NCBI RefSeq assembly: GCF_900115665.1 | Contig: NZ_FOXH01000004.1 | Span: 1 to 64,000 of the forward strand | DNA length: 64,000 nucleotides | Direction: 5' to 3' | Source: Pseudarcicella hirudinis | GTDB taxonomy: Bacteria > Bacteroidota > Bacteroidia > Cytophagales > Spirosomataceae | Shown: piece after piece, positions 44,140-52,125 of the stretch | Layout of the letters: each line of letters begins with the position of its first letter | How positions within the stretch are numbered: the stretch's first letter is position 1 | Made by a program: the position numbers and the translations under genes | Notes under the pieces: generated by a model | What the model saw: only the letters and a program-made list of their open reading frames with translations | Told to the model about the DNA's origin: nothing | Databases searched by the model: none

Positions 44140-44781
44140 TTATGCAACAGTCCACAGATTATTTTCCCCTAAAGTGGCTGTCAGATTGTATATATTTAAT
44201 GGAAAGGCAAATACTGAAGAGTTCATAATGGCGTCCTGGCTAAGAACTGCTGTGGTTTGTATCTGCTGTGTAGTGGCTGCTACCCAAAAAGTCGTATCAG
44301 AATCAAACATCTGCATTGTATTAACGAGAGACTGTTTTACGGATATAGCAAAACCAGACATTCCTATACCTGTTGAAAAAATATTGTTTGGAATATTACT
44401 GCCTTGTACAATCGAAAATCCGCTGGGAGAAGCGATCTGAACAGGAGGTGAAAGTTGTGGAGTATTGTCTTTCGAATCAAAGGTTGTCTCATTTCCGGTT
44501 GATAAATCGGCTGCTATACTACCCCCGGAACCAGGAGTTACACCCACCTGTAGTTTACCTGTATCAAACCAGTGAAAAGAATAATCGGCCGACCATCTGA
44601 ATGTCATAAAAGACTGAGTACCAATTTTATATGGTGATGCCATCCAAATCAATGAATAAATATCATTATTTGACTGATCGGATATTCTTTGATAGATATA
44701 GAAATACCAATTATTGGAAGATTGGTTAATGCATTTTAAGGAATATTGTGCTCCGTTGTCGGAGGAAAAATCTAAAATCAT
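44140..44781 (-). CDS. RhiA-like protein, second of a tandem pair
   Basis: 213 residues, no signal peptide, few charged residues and many Ser, Thr and Asn. It aligns along its whole length with the upstream gene: YSLKCINQSSNNWYFYIYQ, SLIWMASPYKIG, TFRWSADYSFHWFDTG, NIPNNIFSTGIGMSG and FAFPLNIYNLTATLGENNLWTV. The pattern matches the RhiA family named from Rhizobium leguminosarum, a protein of unknown activity made in the rhizosphere. It lacks the SGSGTF segment of its sister (SGFAIS instead), so the two copies have diverged. Confidence 0.6.
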   Translation of the reverse strand: MILDFSSDNGAQYSLKCINQSSNNWYFYIYQRISDQSNNDIYSLIWMASPYKIGTQSFMTFRWSADYSFHWFDTGKLQVGVTPGSGGSIAADLSTGNETTFDSKDNTPQLSPPVQIASPSGFSIVQGSNIPNNIFSTGIGMSGFAISVKQSLVNTMQMFDSDTTFWVAATTQQIQTTAVLSQDAIMNSSVFAFPLNIYNLTATLGENNLWTVA

Positions 44782-44797
44782 ACCTTCTCAGATAAAT

Positions 44798-44823
44798 GGA
44801 GCGGGCTTGTATGAGCCCGCTCC
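44798..44823. terminator. GC-rich intercistronic hairpin between rhiA-like genes
   Basis: Perfect 10-bp stem GGAGCGGGCT (44798-44807) / AGCCCGCTCC (44814-44823) with a 6-base loop and no T-tract on either strand. It lies between the two minus-strand paralogues and is more likely an mRNA stabilising or processing element than a complete terminator. Confidence 0.55.
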
Positions 44824-44845
44824 ATCTCAGGTTTAACAAATATTA

Positions 44846-45499
44846 TCAGCTGATTGTCCACTGGTTATCCGGCCCTAAATTTGCATTTACCGTGTAAACG
44901 TTTATCGGAAAAGCAAATGACTGCGCCTGACTTACAGTTTCAGCAAGAACAGCACCCATTTGCATTTGAGAGGCAGCTGCAACCCAGTATTTAATTTGAG
45001 GAGTATATTGCTGTACTGTATTTGCTAATGCCTGTTGAACGAAAGTTCCGCTACCAGACATACCAATACCCGTACTAAATACACCATTAGGTATATTTGA
45101 AGATTGGTAAATAGTTAAGCTTCCAGGTTGTCCGCCGGGAACAGGGGTACTAAGCTGAGGAGCATTATTATCCATACTGAAAGTAGTCGTATTTGCTCCG
45201 GTCAAACTACAATCCCTAACTCCACCGGCATCAAATGTAATCCCCGGAAATACTGAACCGGTATTACCCCAGACAAAGGAGTAATCCAAAGACCATCTGA
45301 AAGTTATTCTCGAACCCACCGATATTTTAAAAGGCGATGCAAACCAGGCCAGGGAAAATACCTGTGATGGTTGATTAGGCATAGTTTGATATACATAAAA
45401 CACCCAATCCACAGAAGAGTTGTTTGTACATACCAAGCTGTAAGTTGTAGAATTGCTGCTTAACGTTTCGTCAGCAAAGTTCATTTGTAAATGACTCAT
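44846..45499 (-). CDS. RhiA-like protein, first of a tandem pair
   Basis: 217 residues from the ATG at 45499 (MSHLQMNFAD), chosen because it aligns with the sister protein. A frame to 45532 adds 11 basic residues. Segments SLVCTNNSSVDWVFYVYQ, SLAWFASPFKISVGSRITFRWSLDYSFVW, STGIGMSGSGTF and IKYWVAAASQMQMG match RhiA-like proteins from memory. No enzyme motif or signal peptide is visible. Two copies in a row, separated by a stable hairpin, suggest duplication. Function unknown; a lectin-like or secreted beta-sandwich protein is possible. Confidence 0.6.
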   Translation of the reverse strand: MSHLQMNFADETLSSNSTTYSLVCTNNSSVDWVFYVYQTMPNQPSQVFSLAWFASPFKISVGSRITFRWSLDYSFVWGNTGSVFPGITFDAGGVRDCSLTGANTTTFSMDNNAPQLSTPVPGGQPGSLTIYQSSNIPNGVFSTGIGMSGSGTFVQQALANTVQQYTPQIKYWVAAASQMQMGAVLAETVSQAQSFAFPINVYTVNANLGPDNQWTIS

Positions 45500-45986
45500 A
45501 GTATTGATTTTGAGATTTTTCTTCCTACTCATATGGCTTTTCGGAATCCGCCTCAGCTTTATTACCCTGTGTGATCAGGTTAGTTTTTTGAGTGGTTTCA
45601 ATCTCCACTTTTCACATTTAAATAAAGGTATAGTTTACTCGTAAAACCTTCAGACGCACTGAAATTTAAGGTATCAGTGATCTGTATATTATTCATAATA
45701 TTATTAAGTGTAATTCAAGAAAGGCTTTGTAACGAAAGCTAACAGACTATTTTATCAAATTTCCGGAACGCTCTTCTGATCAGGTATTATATAAAAACTA
45801 ATTGAAAGAGGTTCCTGTAAATTTTTAAATGAGGCTATATCAAGGCTATCCATGTGCTAACTTATTGCTGAATATAATGGTTAATCGTATTAAAATGTAT
45901 TTCACCAAAATTTAAGGGCTTTTTTTTATTAAAAGGTCGATTTCCCATGATGAAAATAACAGACACAAAACCTATCGCTCCTAAAC

Positions 45987-46027
45987 AACAAATGGAGTCG
46001 GAATCTTTAATTCCGACTCCATTTGTT
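45987..46027. terminator. Perfect 18-bp hairpin in the intergenic region
   Basis: AACAAATGGAGTCGGAAT (45987-46004) pairs without mismatch with ATTCCGACTCCATTTGTT (46010-46027) around CTTTA. It has the look of a strong terminator but no gene ends near it, so it may terminate an unannotated transcript. Confidence 0.7.
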
Positions 46028-46044
46028 ATTTTTAATGTATTTAT

Positions 46045-46140
46045 TCACCGTGTTCCCAGACCCATGGAACACCAGACTTATGCTCTGTGAGCCACTGAGC
46101 ATGGATTAGGACGAAGGACAGAGCTCTGGGTATATTAAAT
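46045..46140 (+). repeat. Dispersed structured element, copy 2
   Basis: Starts TCACCGTG, with hairpin GTGTTCC (46050-46056) / GGAACAC (46066-46072). The 15-mer CTTATGCTCTGTGAG (46077-46091) is shared with copy 1. A second hairpin is ATGCTC (46080-46085) / GAGCAT (46097-46102), and a closing pair is CCCAGA (46055-46060) / TCTGGG (46135-46140). Confidence 0.5.
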
Positions 46141-46269
46141 TAACAGCAGTCATAAAATATACAAATATCCGATATCAAAGGCTAAAAACAGATTTACAAT
46201 TATGGGATTAAATTAAAGCATAGTATCTTAGTACCTATTCTCATTTATATCCAAAAATATATCTTAACT

Positions 46270-47781
46270 ATGAAATTCGGCCTTTTTGTTGCAATCTGTC
46301 TGTTTTCAAACCTGGTTTTTGCACAAAACCATCCCAACGTCATTTTTATCATTTCAGATGACCACACTTCTCAGGCCATCAGTGCTTATGGAAGTAAACT
46401 GGCAAAAACCCCGAATATTGACCGTATAGCCAGGGAGGGTGCAATACTTTATAACAATGTTGTCACAAATTCGATCTGCGGACCTAGCAGAGCTACTTTA
46501 TTGTCTGGTAAATATAGTCACAGCAATGGCTATAAATTCAATGAAAAACAATTTGATGTTAGTCAGCACGTTTTTCCGGAAGACTTACAGAAAACCGGGT
46601 ACCAGACTGCTTGGATAGGCAAAATGCACCTTGGTACATTACCTCACGGATTTGACTACCTGAATATCTTACCGGGTCATGGCAGTTATTACAATTCTGA
46701 TTTTGTTAATTCAAAAAATGAAACACATCGGTATAATGGTTATGTAACGGATGTGATTACACAACTTTCGAAAGAATGGCTTGAAACGAGAGATAAGAAA
46801 AAACCTTTTTTTATGGTTGTCGGACATAAAGCTACTCACCGTTCATGGCTGCCTTCTCTTCAGGATTTAGGAGCATATGATAATATAACTTTCCCGCTTC
46901 CAAGTACTTTTTATGATACTTATGAAGGCCGTATCGCAGCCCAGGATCAGGATATGAGTATCGAGAAAACAATGGTGCTCAAGGAAGATTTAAAGGTTGA
47001 TGCTGATTATGACAGTAAAAGTTCCTGGTCTTCTTACAACCGCTTCACACCTGAGCAAAAAAGTAAGTTTAAGGCTTATTATGACAAAATTGCTGCTGAG
47101 TTTGCCGAGAAAAAACTGACAGGGAAAGCATTGACAGAATGGAAATATCAACGCTATATCCGTGATTATCTCTCAACTGCGAAGTCTCTTGACCGTAACA
47201 TCGGAGAGTTATTAGATTATCTTGATAAAACAGGTTTGTCAAAAAATACAGTGGTAATTTATACTTCAGATCAGGGATTTTACCTTGGAGAACATGGTTG
47301 GTTTGATAAACGTTTTATTTACGAGGAATCCCTTAAAACTCCTTTTGTCATCCGCTATCCGGGAGTGATTAAAGCCGGAACAAAAATAAATCAGGTAGTA
47401 TCAAATGTAGACTGGGCTCCCACTTTGCTCAACATCATGAATACTAAAGTTCCTGAAAGCTTCCAGGGCCGGTCGTTTTTACCATTGCTTAAAGGTAAAA
47501 CCAGCGGCTGGAAAAATGAATCTTATTATCACTACTATGAATATCCGGAGCCGCACCATGTATATCCTCATTTTGGAATCCGTACCGAACGTTATACTTT
47601 AGCCAGATTCTACGGCGTTAAAAACTTTTGGGAGTTATATGACATTAAGAATGACCCTAAAAATCTTAAAAATCTGTATAATGACCCGCAATATGCTAAG
47701 ATTATAATCGATTTGAAGAAAAAATTAAAAGGACAAATTGTGCAGTTAAAAGATGATGAGGCGCTTAACCTCCTTGATTAA
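46270..47781 (+). CDS. Sulfatase (formylglycine type), exported
   Basis: 503 residues with a signal peptide (MKFGLFVAICLFSNLVFAQ). NVIFIISDDHTSQ supplies the Ca-binding Asp pair. The active-site motif is C70-G-P-S-R, in which the Cys is converted to formylglycine. AWIGKMHLG and VIYTSDQGFYLGEHGWFDKR are further conserved segments. It removes sulfate esters, probably from a polysaccharide or glycan, in the periplasm. A maturase is needed but none is obvious here. It resembles the DUF4976-ending Bacteroidota sulfatases and sits between the RhiA-like pair and the propeller regulator. Confidence 0.93.
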   Translation: MKFGLFVAICLFSNLVFAQNHPNVIFIISDDHTSQAISAYGSKLAKTPNIDRIAREGAILYNNVVTNSICGPSRATLLSGKYSHSNGYKFNEKQFDVSQHVFPEDLQKTGYQTAWIGKMHLGTLPHGFDYLNILPGHGSYYNSDFVNSKNETHRYNGYVTDVITQLSKEWLETRDKKKPFFMVVGHKATHRSWLPSLQDLGAYDNITFPLPSTFYDTYEGRIAAQDQDMSIEKTMVLKEDLKVDADYDSKSSWSSYNRFTPEQKSKFKAYYDKIAAEFAEKKLTGKALTEWKYQRYIRDYLSTAKSLDRNIGELLDYLDKTGLSKNTVVIYTSDQGFYLGEHGWFDKRFIYEESLKTPFVIRYPGVIKAGTKINQVVSNVDWAPTLLNIMNTKVPESFQGRSFLPLLKGKTSGWKNESYYHYYEYPEPHHVYPHFGIRTERYTLARFYGVKNFWELYDIKNDPKNLKNLYNDPQYAKIIIDLKKKLKGQIVQLKDDEALNLLD

Positions 47782-47796
47782 AAGAAAGTAATAATT

Positions 47797-47856
47797 CCTG
47801 AAAAGATCAGAGAAGCTCAGCCGGAATCCAGGCAGGGTTTCTCTGATCTTTTCAGG
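47797..47856 (+). terminator. Long hairpin after the sulfatase gene
   Basis: Perfect 18-bp stem CCTGAAAAGATCAGAGAA (47797-47814) / TTCTCTGATCTTTTCAGG (47839-47856), extended inward to near 47822/47831 with a few non-pairs. It lies 15 bases after the sulfatase stop. The right arm itself holds the T-rich stretch. Confidence 0.75.
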
Positions 47857-48056
47857 TAAAACCGAACCGGAAAGACAAAAGGCTGCCGGTCACCAAATCC
47901 CTCCCTCCTTATCTGTCTTTTCAGGGATTTTTAGCAGAAAAATCATAAATTGCATTACCAAAACCAGTAGTTCCCGCATGAATCTGGTTTTAAATATCTG
48001 AACATTATTAATTTCCGCAAATCTAAGTTGCCGGTAATGTTCTGACTGACCGCTGT

Positions 48057-48083
48057 ATTGCCAATCTTTTCATAGCTGGCAAT
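48057..48083 (+). promoter_or_regulatory. Inverted repeat just upstream of the propeller regulator
   Basis: ATTGCCA (48057-48063) and TGGCAAT (48077-48083) are perfect 7-bp arms with a 13-base spacer, 13-22 bases before the candidate starts. It may be an operator or a leader hairpin. The rest of 47857-48056 shows nothing assignable. Confidence 0.45.
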
Positions 48084-48104
48084 CAGCCTGAATATATGAT
48101 TGTT

Positions 48105-51026
48105 ATGAAATCTGTTTTATGGGGGATTATATTCTCAATCTCTGCACATATATTATACGCTCAAAACACCATCGGACTGCCTGAAATCACCAACTTTAGT
48201 AAGAAAAACTATGTTGCCGGAACCCAGAACTGGGGGATTCTTCAGGACAAAAATGGCATTATGTATTTTGCCAATAATGAAGGTCTTCTCACTTTTGATG
48301 GTGTTTTCTGGAAAACCTACCCCCTGCCGAACAAATCAAAAGTGCGGTCAATGGCTTTTGGAAATGATCATAAAATTTATGTCGGGGCTGAAGATGAATT
48401 TGGTTATTTCTCCCCTGATAAAAATGGAAATCTGACTTATTTCTCCCTGAAAAAATTAATTCATGACAAAGACAGTGCTTTTTCAGATGTCTGGAATATC
48501 TGTGAATATAACGGGGGTTTGTTTTTCAGAGCCAGCAACAAGATTTTCCAGTACAAAGATCATTCTATCGCTGTTTATAAGCCTGTTTCTCATTGGAGAT
48601 TTCTGGGAAAAAGCCACGATTTGCTCATTGCACAGGATTTCGATAAAGGTATTCTTCAATATCATAACGGCGGGTGGCAGCCATTCCTCCAAAATAGTGC
48701 TTTACCTTCCGGAGCTTTAGTTACTGCCTTTATTCCTTTGGAAGACGGCCGTTCTTTACTTACCACACTTGAACACGGCATCTATCTGATCAAAGACCAG
48801 ACTGCAAGCCCTCTTTATTCTCCTTTTCTGAGTCTGGTATCAAGCCATCGGATTTATAGTGCGGTGCAGGTTTCACCGGACAGGCTGGCTCTATCAACCA
48901 GTCTGGCGGGTTGTTATATCATCAATACCAGAGGAGAATTTATTCAAAAAATAACTAAATCTGAAGGCCTCCAAAATAACAATATTCTCAGCAGTTTTAT
49001 TGATAAGAACCATAATTTATGGCTCGGTCTCGACAATGGTATCACCTCTATTGCCTATAACAATGCCATAAAAAATATCTTTCCTGAAAATGACAGGGAA
49101 AGTGGCGGTTATACTTCTGCGCTGTACAACAATACTTTATATCTTGGTACTTCTAAAGGACTGTATAAGGTTCCGGTAGGTGCTAATGTTTCAGACCTTA
49201 GTTATGTAACCGGCAAATTCAGCTTTGTTGAAAATTCAAAAGGTCAGGTATGGAATTTATCTGAAATTAATGGAAAAATGCTCATGGCTCACCATGAAGG
49301 GATTTTTCAGGTCGCAAACAATACGGCTCAAAGATTACTTGGCAACAATGGTTTCTGGACGTTTCTGCCACTTTCCTCCATTTCTCCTGCTCCTGTTATC
49401 GTTTCAGGGAGCTACAACGGTATTCATTTTCTGACTTATAAAAACCAGTCTTTTCAGATGACGGGGGCTGTTCCGGACTTTTACCTTTCTTCCCGTTTTA
49501 TTTGTATTGACAATGAAAATACCATCTGGATGTCTCATCCATACCGGGGCGTTTACAGGATTTCTGTTAATAATTATACCAATGCCTCCTCTAAATTATA
49601 CGATTCCAAAAATGGTTTACCTGTCTCTTTAAACAATAATTACGTTTATAAAGTAAAGAACAGAATTGTCGTCGCTACCGAAAAGGGAATTTACGAATAC
49701 AATCATTTTAAAGATCGCTTTGAACCCTCAGAATATTTCAGAAAGCTGTTTAAAGATATCAAAGTCTTTCTTTTAAAAGAAGATGCTTCAGGGAATATCT
49801 GGTTTACCAGCAATAACCAATTGGGAGTTATTGACCTGTCAAAATCCAAACCGGAAACGGTCTATTTCCCGGAATTGACCAACAAAATGGTCTCCGGTTT
49901 TGAAAATATCACTATTCTCAATGAAAACAATGTTCTGGTTGGCGGGGAAACCGGATTTTACCACATCAATTATCCAAAATACAAACAAAATCAAAATGAA
50001 ATAAGTGTACAGCTTAGATCACTGAAGGCTTATGGCCAGTCTGACAGCCTGATTTTCGGAGGATATTTCGGAGAAGTTAATATGTTGAAGCATCAGGCTA
50101 TCGGACAAATTCCTAAAATAAGCAGCCAGTTTAACACCCTGGATTTTGCGTTTTCTTCAACTTTATTTAGTCAGCAATCGAGTATTGAATATGCTTATTT
50201 TCTGGAAGGTTTTGATAATTCCTGGTCTGGCTGGACGAAAAAAACGGAAAAAGAATATTCCCGGTTACCTTACGGATTATACAGATTTCAGGTAAAAGCC
50301 AGGAATAACTTTGGCAAAGAATCAGCGGTTGCGAGCTATTCTTTTGAGGTTTTACCTCCCTGGTATCTTACTTTCTGGGCGTATCTGTATTATGCGGTTC
50401 TAGTTGGCGTATTGGTATATCTGGCCTATAAATGGCAAAAAAGAAAGTTTGTCAGACAACAACTGAAGTACAGGGAGGAGCAGCAAAAACTTCAATACCT
50501 CCACCAACTGGAACTTGCCAGGAATGACAAGGAAATTGTCCGGTTAAAGAATGAAAAACTGGAATCAGAGATTACTCACAAAAACTCTGATCTCGCATCC
50601 TCAGCCATGCACCTTGTTCAAAAAGCAGAAATCCTGAATAAAATCAGAACGGATCTGGTAAAAATTGCCAGACAAACCAATATGGATGATCTGAAAGATG
50701 ATTTGAAAAAAATGGTTAAAATGGTAGATGAGGAAAATAAAATTGACAGCGACTGGGGACAGTTTTCAGTTCATTTTGATAAAGTTCACAGTAATTTTCT
50801 GATTGCTTTAAAGGAAAAATACCCGAATCTGAGTGCTACTGAATTAAAACTCTGCGCTTATTTACGGATGAATCTCTCTACGAAAGAAATTGCCCAGCTA
50901 ATGAATATTTCGTCCAGAAGCGTAGAGGTAAGCCGGTATCGTTTGCGTAAAAAGCTGCAACTTCCTTCGGAAATCAACCTTTTCAACTTCTTCCTGGATT
51001 TCCATGTTGAAGAAAATAAATCATAG
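48105..51026 (+). CDS. Propeller/Y_Y_Y one-component regulator with LuxR-type HTH
   Basis: 973 residues from the ATG at 48105; the ATG at 48096 is the alternative. Signal peptide (MKSVLWGIIFSISAHILYAQ). Periplasmic two-component-type beta-propeller repeats cover about 30-640 (NWGILQDKNGIMYFANNEG, DKNHNLWLGLDNGI, DASGNIWFTSN). The Y_Y_Y domain covers about 690-755. One membrane helix (LTFWAYLYYAVLVGVLVYLAY) precedes a coiled coil (about 785-850). The LuxR-like HTH is LSATELKLCAYLRMNLSTKEIAQLMNISSRSVEVSRYRLRKKL. There is no kinase domain. It likely senses glycan fragments and activates the neighbouring GH16-SusCD locus. Confidence 0.9.
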   Translation: MKSVLWGIIFSISAHILYAQNTIGLPEITNFSKKNYVAGTQNWGILQDKNGIMYFANNEGLLTFDGVFWKTYPLPNKSKVRSMAFGNDHKIYVGAEDEFGYFSPDKNGNLTYFSLKKLIHDKDSAFSDVWNICEYNGGLFFRASNKIFQYKDHSIAVYKPVSHWRFLGKSHDLLIAQDFDKGILQYHNGGWQPFLQNSALPSGALVTAFIPLEDGRSLLTTLEHGIYLIKDQTASPLYSPFLSLVSSHRIYSAVQVSPDRLALSTSLAGCYIINTRGEFIQKITKSEGLQNNNILSSFIDKNHNLWLGLDNGITSIAYNNAIKNIFPENDRESGGYTSALYNNTLYLGTSKGLYKVPVGANVSDLSYVTGKFSFVENSKGQVWNLSEINGKMLMAHHEGIFQVANNTAQRLLGNNGFWTFLPLSSISPAPVIVSGSYNGIHFLTYKNQSFQMTGAVPDFYLSSRFICIDNENTIWMSHPYRGVYRISVNNYTNASSKLYDSKNGLPVSLNNNYVYKVKNRIVVATEKGIYEYNHFKDRFEPSEYFRKLFKDIKVFLLKEDASGNIWFTSNNQLGVIDLSKSKPETVYFPELTNKMVSGFENITILNENNVLVGGETGFYHINYPKYKQNQNEISVQLRSLKAYGQSDSLIFGGYFGEVNMLKHQAIGQIPKISSQFNTLDFAFSSTLFSQQSSIEYAYFLEGFDNSWSGWTKKTEKEYSRLPYGLYRFQVKARNNFGKESAVASYSFEVLPPWYLTFWAYLYYAVLVGVLVYLAYKWQKRKFVRQQLKYREEQQKLQYLHQLELARNDKEIVRLKNEKLESEITHKNSDLASSAMHLVQKAEILNKIRTDLVKIARQTNMDDLKDDLKKMVKMVDEENKIDSDWGQFSVHFDKVHSNFLIALKEKYPNLSATELKLCAYLRMNLSTKEIAQLMNISSRSVEVSRYRLRKKLQLPSEINLFNFFLDFHVEENKS

Positions 51027-51030
51027 AAAA

Positions 51031-51059
51031 ACGGCTGTTCTTTTTACAGAAACAGCCGT
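51031..51059. terminator. Hairpin after the propeller regulator
   Basis: ACGGCTGTT (51031-51039) pairs with AACAGCCGT (51051-51059), with A-rich sequence before it and a short T-rich stretch after. It lies between convergent regulator and GH16 genes. Confidence 0.65.
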
Positions 51060-51146
51060 CGGTTTTATAGAGGGAGTTTTGGGTAAATCATGGTTTTAAT
51101 CGTATAATTCTACATTTAAAAAGCCTTATCAGGCATTGAAAAGGCA

Positions 51147-52004
51147 CTATTTCTCAATCATTTTATAAACCCGTACATAATCCACTTCCATAGCAACAGG
51201 GAAAATTGAAGGATCCAGTCCTTTTGCTCCACCCCAGTCGCCACCTATGGCCAGATTCAGGAGAATATGGAATTTTTTATCAAATGGCCAGACCGCATAG
51301 CCTTTTCCTTCATTTACAAATTCAAAAATAAACTGGTCATCAATATACCCTCTTAATGCATAAGGAGTCCAGTCTAAACGATATTTATGAAAATCAGTAA
51401 TCGCATTATCGATTTTACGGGTACTGGTTTTCTGGGTATTAATCTTGAAATAGTACGCCAGCGTATGCGCACTGATATGAATTACATTCGGGTCGTATCC
51501 TACATGTTCCATAATGTCAATTTCTCCTGAATTTGGCCATCCGCCATATTCCCAGTCGGTCGGGAGCATCCAGATTGCAGGCCAGGTACCTAAGCCTCCC
51601 GGGATTTTAGCATTAATTTCAAATCTCCCGTACAGAAAATCACCTTTCCCTTTCGTTACCATTCTTGCAGAAGTATAATCCTTCCCTCCCATACTTTCCT
51701 TTCTGGCGGTAATAGTCAGTTTGCCATTCGAAACCCTGGCATTACTGATGTTGTTGGTATAATACTCCAGTTCATTATTTCCCCAGCCATTACCTCCGAT
51801 GTCATACCCCCATTTCTTTGAATCAGGGCTGCCTTCATAATCAAATTCATCTGCCCATACAGGGGTACTTTCAAAAACCCATTTCTTATCCTGTGGTGCT
51901 GTCGGAGTTACCGTTACCGGAGCAGGATTATCCTTATTCTGAGCGGAACATGAGAAAAATCCTCCGAAAATAAGGGTCATAGCTAAAATGCTTAACTTTT
52001 TCAT
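51147..52004 (-). CDS. GH16 endo-beta-1,3-glucanase (laminarinase-like) lipoprotein
   Basis: 285 residues. Signal peptide with lipobox FFSC (Cys19). The GH16 catalytic motif is G-E161-I-D163-I-M-E166 in SGEIDIMEHVGY, with the extra Met that marks the laminarinase branch. WPAIWMLP upstream and LLNLAIGGDWGG downstream are typical as well. It cleaves internal beta-1,3 (or mixed 1,3/1,4) glucan bonds at the cell surface. It is the last gene of the susC-susD-GH16 locus, 121 bases after susD. Confidence 0.93.
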   Translation of the reverse strand: MKKLSILAMTLIFGGFFSCSAQNKDNPAPVTVTPTAPQDKKWVFESTPVWADEFDYEGSPDSKKWGYDIGGNGWGNNELEYYTNNISNARVSNGKLTITARKESMGGKDYTSARMVTKGKGDFLYGRFEINAKIPGGLGTWPAIWMLPTDWEYGGWPNSGEIDIMEHVGYDPNVIHISAHTLAYYFKINTQKTSTRKIDNAITDFHKYRLDWTPYALRGYIDDQFIFEFVNEGKGYAVWPFDKKFHILLNLAIGGDWGGAKGLDPSIFPVAMEVDYVRVYKMIEK

Positions 52005-52125
52005 AATTATCAGTTTTCAGGTAAAAAAAGGCTAAACCGGCCAGTAACAATTTGTATTTGCTCACTGAGCCGGCCAGCCGCTCTAACTTAGGGTAAATTA
52101 AGGATAATATCTGTAAGTTTCATGT

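Larger units (their letters stand above)
45533..46269. other. 737-base intergenic region
   Basis: No open frame resembling a gene. The left 450 bases (45533-45985) show nothing assignable. The right part holds a very stable hairpin (45987-46027) and a second copy of a structured repeat (46045-46140). The final 130 bases before the sulfatase are AT-rich without an exact -7 box. Confidence 0.5.

Noticed and set aside
44039-44440. 133-codon plus-strand frame opposite the RhiA-like gene
   Set aside because: Antisense shadow of the better supported minus-strand gene, with no recognisable protein features.
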